This document shows, piece after piece, positions 50,969 to 63,395 of a stretch of 64,000 nt of DNA. Made by a program: the position numbers and the translations under genes. Below the pieces are notes generated by a model. That model was not told where the DNA came from. It did not search any database and saw only the letters and a program-made list of their open reading frames with translations. Position 1 is the first letter of the stretch; each line of letters opens with the position of its first letter. The stretch comes from Crossaster papposus (lineage: Eukaryota; Echinodermata; Asteroidea; Velatida; Solasteridae), in contig JBAIAA010000094.1 in NCBI GenBank assembly GCA_037893245.1, positions 930,001 through 994,000 of the forward strand, given 5' to 3'.

Positions 50969-52919
50969 TATTTTGGCTCAGATGTTGAGCTGGTGAGTGT
51001 CTCTTCATTCTCAAACAACGTTGAGGTTCGCAGCTCAGATATAAGTCAAGAAAATTATCCTCATTCGCAGCCACCTTTTCTTATGTGTATGTGTGTACAC
51101 GTGTATTGCCGCATTGGCCTATGCCGCCTGTGCCCTGACGCATGAGTCTCACAGTTTGGGTTCTTTCTATTGAGAAATTTAGCAAAATATTTTGTTTCCG
51201 ATGTCAAGCTGGTGAGTGTCTCTTCATTCTCGAATAACGTTGAGGTTCGCAGCTCAAATATATGTCGAGAAAATTATCCTCATTCGCAGCCATGTTTTCT
51301 TATGTGTATCTATGTACACGAGTATTGCCGCATTGGCCTAGGTCGCCAGTGCCCTGACGCATGAGTCTCACAGTTTGGGTTCTTTTCATTGGGAAATTTG
51401 GCAATATTTTGGCTCAGATGTCGAGCTGGTGAGTATTTCTTCATTCTCGAACAACGTTGAGGTTCCCAGCTAAGATAAAAGTCGAGAAAATAATCCTCAT
51501 TCGCAGCCACCTTTTCTGATGTGTATGTTTGTACACGTGTATTGCCGCATTGGCCTATGCCGCCAGTGCCCTGACGCATGAGTCTCACAGTTTGGGTTCT
51601 TTCTATTGAAATATTTGGCAATATTTTGGCTCCGATGTTGAGCTGGTAAGTGTCTCTTCATTCTCGAACAACGTTGAGGTTCGCAGATCAAATATAAGTC
51701 GAGCAAATTATCCTCATTCGCAGCCACCTTTTCTGATGTGTATGTTTGTACACTTGTATTGCCGCATAGGCCTATGCCGTCAGTGCCCTGACGCATGGGT
51801 CTCACGGTTTGGGTTTTTTCCAGTGATAAATTTGGCAATATTTTGGCTCCGATGTCGAGCTGGTGAGTGTCTCGTCATTCTCGAACAACGTTGAGGTTCT
51901 CAGCTCAGATATAAGTCGAGAAAATTATCCTCATTCGCAACCACCTTTTCTTATGTGTATGTTTGTACACGTGTATTGCCGCATAGGCCTATGCCGCCAG
52001 TGGCCTGACGCATGAGTCTCACGGTTTGGGTTTTTTTTTCCAGTGAGAAATTTGGCAATATTTTGGCTCCGATGTCGAGCTGGTGAGTGTCTCGTCATTC
52101 TCGAACAACGTTGAGGTTCTCAGCTCAGATATAAGTCAAGAAAATTATCCTCATTCGCAGCCACCTTTTCTTATGTGTATGTTTGTACACGTGTATTGCC
52201 GCATAGGCCTATGCCGCCAGTGGCCTGACGCATGAGTCTCACGGTTTGGGTTTTTTCCAGTGAGAAATTTGGCAATATTTTGGCTCCGATGTCGAGCTGG
52301 TGAGTGTCTCCTCATTCTCGAACAACGTTGAGGTTCTCAGCTCAGATATAAGTCAAGAAAATTATCCTCATTCGCAGCCACCTTTTCTTATGTGTATGTT
52401 TGTACACGTGTATTGCCGCATAGGCATATGCCGCCAGTGGCCTGCCGCATGAGTCTCACAGTTTGGGTTCTTTCTATTGAGAAATTTGGCAATATTTTGG
52501 CTCAGATGTTGAGCTGGTGAGTGTCTCTTCATTCTCGAACAACGTTGAGGTTCGCAGCTCAGATATAAGTCGAGAAAATTAACCTCTTTCCTAGCCATGT
52601 TTTCTTGTGTGTATCTATGTACACGTGTATTGCCGCATAGGCCTATGCCGTCAGTGCCCTGACGCATGAGTCTCACAGTTTGGGTTCTTTCCATTGAGAG
52701 ATTTGGCAATATTTTGGCTCAGATGTCGAGCTGGTGAGTGTCTCTTCATTCTCGAACAACGTTGAGGTTCGCAGCTCCAATATAAGTCGAGAAAATTGTC
52801 ATCATTGGCAGCCACCTTTTCTGATGTGTATGTTTGTACACGTGTTTTGCCGCATAGGCCTATGCCGTCAGTGCCCTGACGCATGGGTCTCACGGTTTGG
52901 GTTTTTTTCCAGTGAGAAA
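50969..52919. repeat. Copy of the 47.4-48.6 kb segment with flanks
   Basis: 51.3-52.53 kb matches 47.4-48.62 kb at offset 3915. It is followed at 52.54-52.95 kb by monomers with GAAAATTGTCATCATTGGC like those at 33.5 and 35.7 kb. Confidence 0.75.
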
Positions 52920-55900
52920 TTTGGCAATATTTTGGCTCCGATGTCGAGCTGGTGAGTGTCTCGTCATTCTCGAACAACGTTGAGGTTCTCAGCTCAGATA
53001 TAAGTCGAGAAAATTATCCTCATTCGCAGCCACCTTTTCTTATGTGTATGTTTGTACACGTGTATTGCCGCATAGGCCTATGCCGCCAGTGGCCTGACGC
53101 ATGAGTCTCACGGTTTGGGTTTTTTCCAGTGAGAAATTTGGCAATATTTTGGCTCCGATGTCGAGCTGGTGAGTGTCTCCTCATTCTCGAACAACGTTGA
53201 GGTTCTCAGCTCAGATATAAGTCAAGAACATTATCCTCATTCGCAGCCACCTTTTCTTATGTGTATGTTTGTACACGTGTATTGCCGCATAGGCATATGC
53301 CGCCAGTGGCCTGCCGCATGAGTCTCACAGTTTGGGTTCTTTCTATTGAGAAATGTGGCAATATTTTGGCTCAGATGTTGAGCTGGTGAGTGTCTCTTCA
53401 TTCTCAAACAACGTTGAGGTTCGCAGCTCAGATATAAGTCAAGAAAATTATCCTCATTCGCAGCCACCTTTTCTTATGTGTATGTGTGTACACGTGTATT
53501 GCCGCATTGGCCTATGCCGCCTGTGCCCTGACGCATGAGTCTCACAGTTTGGGTTCTTTCTATTGAGAAATTTAGCAAAATATTTTGTTTCCGATGTCGA
53601 GCTGGTGAGTGTCTCTTCATTCTCGAATAACGTTGAGGTTCGCAGCTCAAATATATGTCGAGAAAATTATCCTCATTCGCAGCCATGTTTTCTTATGTGT
53701 ATCTATGTACACGAGTATTGCCGCATTGGCCTAGGTCGCCAGTGCCCTGACGCATGAGTCTCACAGTTTGGGTTCTTTTCATTGGGAAATTTGGCAATAT
53801 TTTGGCTCAGATGTCGAGCTGGTGAGTATTTCTTCATTCTCGAACAACGTTGAGGTTCCCAGCTAAGATAAAAGTCGAGAAAATAATCCTCATTCGCAGC
53901 CACCTTTTCTGATGTGTATGTTTGTACACGTGTATTGCCGCATTGGCCTATGCCGCCAGTGCCCCGACGCATGAGTCTCACAGTTTGGGTTCTTTCTATT
54001 GAACAATTTGGCAATATTTTGGCTCCGATGTTGAGCTGGTAAGTGTCTCTTCATTCTCGAACAACGTTGAGGTTCGCAGATCAAATATAAGTCGAGAAAA
54101 TTATCCTCATTCGCAGCCACCTTTTCTGATGTGTATGTTTGAACACTTGTATTGCCGCATAGGCCTATGCCGTCAGTGCCCTGACGCATGGGTCTCACGG
54201 TTTGGTTTTTTTCCAGTGAGAAATTTGGCAATATTTTGGCTCAGATGTGGACCTGGTGAGTGTCTCTTCATTCTCGAACAACGTTGAGGTTCGCAGCTCA
54301 GATATAAGTCGAGAAAATTAAACTCTTTCCTAGCCATGTTTTCTTGTGTGTATGTTTGTACACGTGTTTTGCCGCATAGGCCTATGCCGTCAGTGCCCTG
54401 ACGCATGGGTCTCACGGTTTGGGTTTTTTTCCAGTGAGAAATTTGGCAATATTTTGGCTCCGATGTCGAGCTGGTGAGTGTCTCGTCATTCTCGAACAAC
54501 GTTGAGGTTCTCAGCTCAGATATAAGTCGAGAAAATTATCCTCATTCGCAGCCACCTTTTCTTATGTGTATGTTTGTACACGTGTATTGCCGCATAGGCC
54601 TATACCGCCAGTGGCCTGACGCATGAGTCTCACGGTTTGGGATTTTTCCAGTGAGAAATTTGGCAATATTTTGGCTCCGATGTCGAGCTGGTGAGTGTCT
54701 CTTCATTCTCGAACAACGTTGAGGTTCGCAGCTAAGATATAAGTCAAGAAAATTATCCTCATTCGCAGCCACCTTTTATTATGTGTATGTTTGTACACGT
54801 GTATTGCCGCATTGGCCTATGCCGCCAGTTCCCTGACGCATGAGTCTCACGGTTTGGGTTCTTTTTATTGAGAAATTTGGCAATATTTTGGCTCCGATGT
54901 CGAGCTTGTGAGTGTCTCTTCATTCTCGAACAACGTTGAGGTTCGCAGCTAAGATATAAGTCAAGAAAATTATCCTCATTCGCAGCCACCTTTTATTATG
55001 TGTATGTTTGTACACGTGTATTGCCGCATTGGCCTAGGTCGCCAGTGCCCTGACGCATGAGTCTCACAGTTTGGGTTCTTTTCATTGGGAAATTTGGCAA
55101 TATTTTGGCTCAGATGTCGAGCTGGTGAGTATTTCGTCATTCTCGAACAACGTTGAGGTTCCCAGCTAAGATAAAAGTCGAGAAAATAATCCTCATTCGC
55201 AGCCACCTTTTCTGATGTGTATGTTTGTACACGTGTATTGCCGCATTGGCCTATGCCGCCAGTGCCCTGACGCATGAGTCTCACAGTTTGGGTTCTTTCT
55301 ATTGAAAAATTTGGCAATATTTTGGCTCCGATGTTGAGCTGGTAAGTGTCTCTTCATTCTCGAACAACGTTGAGGTTCGCAGATCAAAAATAAGTCGAGA
55401 AAATTATCCTCATTCGCAGCCACCTTTTCTAATGTGTATGTTTGTACACTTGTATTGCCGCATAGGCCTATGCCGTCAGTGCCCTGACGCATGGGTCTCA
55501 CGGTTTGGGTTTTTTCCATTGAGAAATTTGGCAATATTTTGGCTCCGATGTCGAGCTGTTGAGTGTCTCGTCATTCTCGAACAACGTTGAGGTTCTCAGC
55601 TCAGATATAAGTCAAGAAAATTATCCTCATTCGCAGCCACCTTTTCTTATGTGTATGTTTGTACACGTGTATTGCCGCATAGGCCTATGCCGCCAGTGGC
55701 CTGACGCATGAGTCTCACGGTTTGGGATTTTTCCAGTGAGAAATTTGGCAATATTTGTGCTCCGATGTCGAGCTGGTGAGTGTCTCTTCATTCTCGAACA
55801 ACGTTGAGGTTCGCAGCTAAGATATAAGTCAAGAAAATTATCATTATTCGCAGCCACCTTTTCTTATGTGTATGTTTGTACACGTGTATTGCCGCATTGG

Positions 55901-56435
55901 CCTATGCCGCCTGTGCCCTGACGCATGAGTCTCACAGTTTGGGTTCTTTCTATTGAGAAATTTGGCAATATTTTGGCTCAGATGTTGAGCTGGTGAGTGT
56001 CTCTTCATTCTCAAACAACGTTGAGGTTCGCAGCTCAACTATAAGTCGAGAAAATAATCCTCATTCGCAGCCACCTTTTCTGATGTGTATGTTTGTACAT
56101 GTGTATTGCCGCATTGGCCTATGCCGCCAGTTCCCTGACGCATGAGTCTCACGGTTTGGGTTCTTTCTATTGAGAAATTTGGCAATATTTTGGCTCCGAT
56201 GTCGAGCTGGTGAGTGTCTCTTCATTCTCGAACAACGTTGAGGTTCGCAGCTAAGATATAAGTCAAGAAAATTATCCTCATTCGCAGCCACCTTTTCTTA
56301 TGTGTATGTTTGTACACGTGTATTGCCGCATTGGACTAGGTCGCCAGTGCCATGACGCATGAGTCTCACAGTTTGGGTTCTTTTCATTGGGAAATTTGGC
56401 AATATTTTGGCTCAGATGTCGAGCTGGTGAGTATT
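52920..56435. repeat. 10.2 kb-distant duplication, copy 2
   Basis: Matches 42.70-45.64 kb at offset 10219 up to about 55.86 kb, then has about three monomers (55.86-56.51 kb) that are absent from copy 1, after which the match resumes inside the next feature. Confidence 0.8.
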
Positions 56436-59400
56436 TCTTCATTCTCGAACAACGTTGAGGTTCCCAGCTAAGATAAAAGTCGAGAAAATAATCCTCATTC
56501 GCAGCCACCTTTTCTGATGTGTATGTTTGTACACGTGTACTGCCGCATTGGCCTATGCCGCCAGTGCCCTGACGCATGAGTCTCACAGTTTGGGTTCTTT
56601 CTATTGAAAAATTTGGCAATATTTTGGCTCCGATGTTGAGCTGGTAAGTGTCTCTTCATTCTCGAACAACGTTGAGGTTCGCAGATCAAATATAAGTCGA
56701 GAACATTATCCTCATTCGCAGCCACCTTTTCTGATGTGTATGTTTGTACACTTGTATTGCCGCATAGGCCTATGCCGTCAGTGCCCTGACGCATGGGTCT
56801 CACGGTTTGGGTTTTTTCCAGTGAGAAATTTGGCAATATTTTGGCTCCGATGTCGAGCTGGTGAGTGTCTCTTCATTCTCGAACAACGTTGAGGTTCGCA
56901 GCTAAGATATAAGTCAAGAAAATTATCCTCATTCGCAGCCACCTTTTCTTATGTGTATGTTTGTACACGTGTATTGCCGCATTGGCCTATGCCGCCTGTG
57001 CCCTGACGCATGAGTCTCACAGTTTGGGTTCTTTCTATTGAGAAATTTAGCAACATATTTTGGCTCCGATATCGAGCTGGTGAGTGTCTCTTCATTCTCG
57101 AATAACGTTGAGGTTCGCAGCTCAAATATATGTCGAGAAAATTATCCTCATTCGCAGCCATGTTTTCTTATGTGTATCTATGTACACGAGTATTGCCGCA
57201 TTGGCCTAGGTCGCCAGTGCCCTGACGCATGAGTCTCACAGTTTGGGTTCTTTTCATTGGGAAATTTGGCAATATTTTGGCTCAGATGTCGAGCTGGTGA
57301 GTGTCTCTTCATTCTCGAACAACGTTGAGGTTCGCAGCTCAGATATAAGTCGAGAAAATTAACCTCTTTCCTAGCCATGTTTTCTTGTGTGTATCTATGT
57401 ACACGTGTATTGCCGCATAGGCCTATGCCGTCAGTGCCCTGACGCATGAGTCTCACAGTTTGGGTTCTTTCCATTGAGAGATTTGGCAATATTTTGGCTC
57501 AGATGTCGAGCTGGTGAGTGTCTCTTCATTCTCAAACAACGTTGAGGTTCGCAGCTCCAATATAAGTCGAGAAAATTGTCATCATTGGCAGCCACCTTTT
57601 CTTAGGTGTATCTATGTACACGTGTATTGGCGCATTGGCCTATGCCGCCAGTTCCCTGACGTATGAGTCTCACGGTTTGGGTTCTTTCTATTGAGAAATT
57701 TGGCAATATTTTGGCTCCGATGTCGAGCTGGTGAGTGTCTCTTCATTCTCGAACAACGTTGAGGTTCGCAGCTAAGATATAAGTCAAGAAAATTATCCTC
57801 ATTCGCAGCCACCTTTTCTGATGTGTATGTTTGTACACGTGTATTGCCGCATTGGCCTATGCCGCCTGTGCCCTGACGCATGAGTCTCACAGTTTGAGTT
57901 CTTTCTATTGAGAAATTTGGCAATATTTTGGCTGAGATGTTGAGCTGGTGAGTGTCTCTTCATTCTCAAACAACGTTGAGGTTCGCAGCTCAAATATATG
58001 TCGAGAAAATTATCCTCATTCGCAGCCATGTTTTCTTATGTGTATCTATGTACACGAGTATTGCCGCATTGGCGTAGGTCGCCAGTGCCCTGACGCATGA
58101 GTCTCACAGTTTGGGTTCTTTTCATTGGGAAATTTGGCAATATTTTGGCTCAGATGTCGAGCTGGTGAGTATTTCTTCATTCTCGAACAACGTTGAGGTT
58201 CCCAGCTAAGATACAAGTCGAGAAAATAATCCTCATTCGCAGCCACCTTTTCTGATGTGTATGTATGTACACGTGTATTGCCGCATTGGCCTATGCCGCC
58301 AGTGCCCTGACGCATGAGTCTCACAGTTTGGGTTCTTTCTATTGAACAATTTGGCAATATTTTGGCTCCGATGTTGAGCTGGTAAGTGTCTCTTCATTTT
58401 CGAACAACGTTGAGGTTCGCAGCTCAAATATAAGTCGAGAAAATTATCCTCATTCGCAGCCATGTTTTCTTATGTGTATCTATGTACACGAGTATTGCCG
58501 CATTGGCGTAGGTCGCCAGTGCCCTGACGCATGAGTCTCACAGTTTGGGTTCTTTCTATTGAGAAATTTAGCAAAATATTTTGTTTCCGATGTCGAGCTG
58601 GTGAGTGTCTCTTCATTCTCGAATAACGTTGAGGTTCGCAGCTCAAATATATGTCGAGAAAATTATCCTCATTCGCAGCCATGTTTTCTTATGTGTATCT
58701 ATGTACACGAGTATTGCCGCATTGGCCTAGGTCGCCAGTGCCCTGACGCATGAGTCTCACAGTTTGGGTTCTTTTCATTGGGAAATTTGGCAATATTTTG
58801 GCTCAGATGTCGAGCTGGTGAGTATTTCCTCATTCTCGAACAACGTTGAGGTTCCCAGCTAAGATACAAGTCGAGAAAATAATCCTCATTCGCAGCCACC
58901 TTTTCTGATGTGTATGTTTGTACACGTGTATTGCCGCATTGGCCTATGCCGCCTGTGCCCTGACGCATGAGTCTCACAGTTTGGGTTCTTTCTATTGAGA
59001 AATTTAGCAACATATTTTGGCTCCGATGTCGAGCTGGTGAGTGTCTCTTCATTCTCGAATAACGTTGAGGTTCGCAGATCAAATATAAGTCGAGAAAATT
59101 ATCCTCATTCGCAGCCACCTTTTCTGATGTGTATGTTTGTACACTTGTATTGCCGCATAGGCCTATGCCGTCAGTGCCCTGACGCATGAGTCTCACAGTT
59201 TGGGTTCTTTCCATTGAGAGATTTGGCAATATTTTGGCTCAGATGTCGAGCTGGTGAGGGTCTCTTCATTCTCGAACAACGTTGAGGTTCGCAGCTCCAA
59301 TATAAGTCGAGAAAATTGTCATCATTGGCAGCCACCTTTTCTTAGGTGTATCTATGTACACGTGTATTGGCGCATTGGCCTATGCCGCCAGTGCCCTGAC

Positions 59401-59915
59401 GCATGAGTCTCACAGTTTTGGGTTCTTTCCAGTGAGAAATTTGGCAATATTTTGGCTCCGATGTCGAGCTGGTGAGTGTCTCTTCATTTTCGAACAACGT
59501 TGAGGTTCGCAGCTCCAATATAAGTCGAGAAAATTGTCATCATTGGCAGCCACCTTTTCTTAGGTGTATCTATGTACACGTGTATTGGCGCATTGGCCTA
59601 TGCCGCCTGTGCCCTGACGCATGAGTCTCACAGTTTTGGGTTCTTTCCAGTGAGAAATTTGGCAATATTTTGGCTCAGATGTCGAGCTGGTGAGTGTCTC
59701 TTCATTCTCGAGCAACGTTGAGGTTCGCAGCTCAAATATAAGTCAAGAAAATTATCCTCATTCGCAGCCACCTTTTCTTATGTGTATGTTTGTACATGTG
59801 TATTGCCGCATTGGCCTATGCCGCCAGTTCTCTGACGCATGAGTCTCACGGTTTGGGTTCTTTCTATTGAGAAATTTGGCTATATTTTGGCTCCGATGTC
59901 GAGCTGGTGAGTGTC
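56436..59915. repeat. 3480 bp tandem duplication, unit 1
   Basis: Sixteen monomers plus eight bases. Every part I compared with unit 2 was identical, including rare variants such as TACACGTGTACTGCC (56528), CTCCGATATCGAG (57064), GTATGTATGTACACG, GGTGAGGGTC (59254) and CTCGAGCAACG (59707). The first difference upstream is at 56435, so the left exchange border lies in 56436-56463. Confidence 0.95.
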
Positions 59916-62900
59916 TCTTCATTCTCGAACAACGTTGAGGTTCCCAGCTAAGATAAAAGTCGAGAAAATAATCCTCATTCGCAGCCACCTTTTCTGATGT
60001 GTATGTTTGTACACGTGTACTGCCGCATTGGCCTATGCCGCCAGTGCCCTGACGCATGAGTCTCACAGTTTGGGTTCTTTCTATTGAAAAATTTGGCAAT
60101 ATTTTGGCTCCGATGTTGAGCTGGTAAGTGTCTCTTCATTCTCGAACAACGTTGAGGTTCGCAGATCAAATATAAGTCGAGAACATTATCCTCATTCGCA
60201 GCCACCTTTTCTGATGTGTATGTTTGTACACTTGTATTGCCGCATAGGCCTATGCCGTCAGTGCCCTGACGCATGGGTCTCACGGTTTGGGTTTTTTCCA
60301 GTGAGAAATTTGGCAATATTTTGGCTCCGATGTCGAGCTGGTGAGTGTCTCTTCATTCTCGAACAACGTTGAGGTTCGCAGCTAAGATATAAGTCAAGAA
60401 AATTATCCTCATTCGCAGCCACCTTTTCTTATGTGTATGTTTGTACACGTGTATTGCCGCATTGGCCTATGCCGCCTGTGCCCTGACGCATGAGTCTCAC
60501 AGTTTGGGTTCTTTCTATTGAGAAATTTAGCAACATATTTTGGCTCCGATATCGAGCTGGTGAGTGTCTCTTCATTCTCGAATAACGTTGAGGTTCGCAG
60601 CTCAAATATATGTCGAGAAAATTATCCTCATTCGCAGCCATGTTTTCTTATGTGTATCTATGTACACGAGTATTGCCGCATTGGCCTAGGTCGCCAGTGC
60701 CCTGACGCATGAGTCTCACAGTTTGGGTTCTTTTCATTGGGAAATTTGGCAATATTTTGGCTCAGATGTCGAGCTGGTGAGTGTCTCTTCATTCTCGAAC
60801 AACGTTGAGGTTCGCAGCTCAGATATAAGTCGAGAAAATTAACCTCTTTCCTAGCCATGTTTTCTTGTGTGTATCTATGTACACGTGTATTGCCGCATAG
60901 GCCTATGCCGTCAGTGCCCTGACGCATGAGTCTCACAGTTTGGGTTCTTTCCATTGAGAGATTTGGCAATATTTTGGCTCAGATGTCGAGCTGGTGAGTG
61001 TCTCTTCATTCTCAAACAACGTTGAGGTTCGCAGCTCCAATATAAGTCGAGAAAATTGTCATCATTGGCAGCCACCTTTTCTTAGGTGTATCTATGTACA
61101 CGTGTATTGGCGCATTGGCCTATGCCGCCAGTTCCCTGACGTATGAGTCTCACGGTTTGGGTTCTTTCTATTGAGAAATTTGGCAATATTTTGGCTCCGA
61201 TGTCGAGCTGGTGAGTGTCTCTTCATTCTCGAACAACGTTGAGGTTCGCAGCTAAGATATAAGTCAAGAAAATTATCCTCATTCGCAGCCACCTTTTCTG
61301 ATGTGTATGTTTGTACACGTGTATTGCCGCATTGGCCTATGCCGCCTGTGCCCTGACGCATGAGTCTCACAGTTTGAGTTCTTTCTATTGAGAAATTTGG
61401 CAATATTTTGGCTGAGATGTTGAGCTGGTGAGTGTCTCTTCATTCTCAAACAACGTTGAGGTTCGCAGCTCAAATATATGTCGAGAAAATTATCCTCATT
61501 CGCAGCCATGTTTTCTTATGTGTATCTATGTACACGAGTATTGCCGCATTGGCGTAGGTCGCCAGTGCCCTGACGCATGAGTCTCACAGTTTGGGTTCTT
61601 TTCATTGGGAAATTTGGCAATATTTTGGCTCAGATGTCGAGCTGGTGAGTATTTCTTCATTCTCGAACAACGTTGAGGTTCCCAGCTAAGATACAAGTCG
61701 AGAAAATAATCCTCATTCGCAGCCACCTTTTCTGATGTGTATGTATGTACACGTGTATTGCCGCATTGGCCTATGCCGCCAGTGCCCTGACGCATGAGTC
61801 TCACAGTTTGGGTTCTTTCTATTGAACAATTTGGCAATATTTTGGCTCCGATGTTGAGCTGGTAAGTGTCTCTTCATTTTCGAACAACGTTGAGGTTCGC
61901 AGCTCAAATATAAGTCGAGAAAATTATCCTCATTCGCAGCCATGTTTTCTTATGTGTATCTATGTACACGAGTATTGCCGCATTGGCGTAGGTCGCCAGT
62001 GCCCTGACGCATGAGTCTCACAGTTTGGGTTCTTTCTATTGAGAAATTTAGCAAAATATTTTGTTTCCGATGTCGAGCTGGTGAGTGTCTCTTCATTCTC
62101 GAATAACGTTGAGGTTCGCAGCTCAAATATATGTCGAGAAAATTATCCTCATTCGCAGCCATGTTTTCTTATGTGTATCTATGTACACGAGTATTGCCGC
62201 ATTGGCCTAGGTCGCCAGTGCCCTGACGCATGAGTCTCACAGTTTGGGTTCTTTTCATTGGGAAATTTGGCAATATTTTGGCTCAGATGTCGAGCTGGTG
62301 AGTATTTCCTCATTCTCGAACAACGTTGAGGTTCCCAGCTAAGATACAAGTCGAGAAAATAATCCTCATTCGCAGCCACCTTTTCTGATGTGTATGTTTG
62401 TACACGTGTATTGCCGCATTGGCCTATGCCGCCTGTGCCCTGACGCATGAGTCTCACAGTTTGGGTTCTTTCTATTGAGAAATTTAGCAACATATTTTGG
62501 CTCCGATGTCGAGCTGGTGAGTGTCTCTTCATTCTCGAATAACGTTGAGGTTCGCAGATCAAATATAAGTCGAGAAAATTATCCTCATTCGCAGCCACCT
62601 TTTCTGATGTGTATGTTTGTACACTTGTATTGCCGCATAGGCCTATGCCGTCAGTGCCCTGACGCATGAGTCTCACAGTTTGGGTTCTTTCCATTGAGAG
62701 ATTTGGCAATATTTTGGCTCAGATGTCGAGCTGGTGAGGGTCTCTTCATTCTCGAACAACGTTGAGGTTCGCAGCTCCAATATAAGTCGAGAAAATTGTC
62801 ATCATTGGCAGCCACCTTTTCTTAGGTGTATCTATGTACACGTGTATTGGCGCATTGGCCTATGCCGCCAGTGCCCTGACGCATGAGTCTCACAGTTTTG

Positions 62901-63395
62901 GGTTCTTTCCAGTGAGAAATTTGGCAATATTTTGGCTCCGATGTCGAGCTGGTGAGTGTCTCTTCATTTTCGAACAACGTTGAGGTTCGCAGCTCCAATA
63001 TAAGTCGAGAAAATTGTCATCATTGGCAGCCACCTTTTCTTAGGTGTATCTATGTACACGTGTATTGGCGCATTGGCCTATGCCGCCTGTGCCCTGACGC
63101 ATGAGTCTCACAGTTTTGGGTTCTTTCCAGTGAGAAATTTGGCAATATTTTGGCTCAGATGTCGAGCTGGTGAGTGTCTCTTCATTCTCGAGCAACGTTG
63201 AGGTTCGCAGCTCAAATATAAGTCAAGAAAATTATCCTCATTCGCAGCCACCTTTTCTTATGTGTATGTTTGTACATGTGTATTGCCGCATTGGCCTATG
63301 CCGCCAGTTCTCTGACGCATGAGTCTCACGGTTTGGGTTCTTTCTATTGAGAAATTTGGCTATATTTTGGCTCCGATGTCGAGCTGGTGAGTGTC
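59916..63395. repeat. 3480 bp tandem duplication, unit 2
   Basis: Identical to unit 1 wherever compared, at an offset of exactly 3480 bp. Identity continues to 63423; at 63424 the array reads GGTTCGCAG where unit 2 began with GGTTCCCAG. The exchange therefore took place within a 28 bp stretch present at 56436, 59916 and 63396, which includes the conserved CGAACAACGTTGAGG core. Confidence 0.95.

Noticed and set aside
58699..59229. 176-codon minus-strand open reading frame (and its copy at 62179-62709)
   Set aside because: It consists of satellite monomers read through successive frames, exists only thanks to a 2 bp insertion, and has no recognisable domain or start context.
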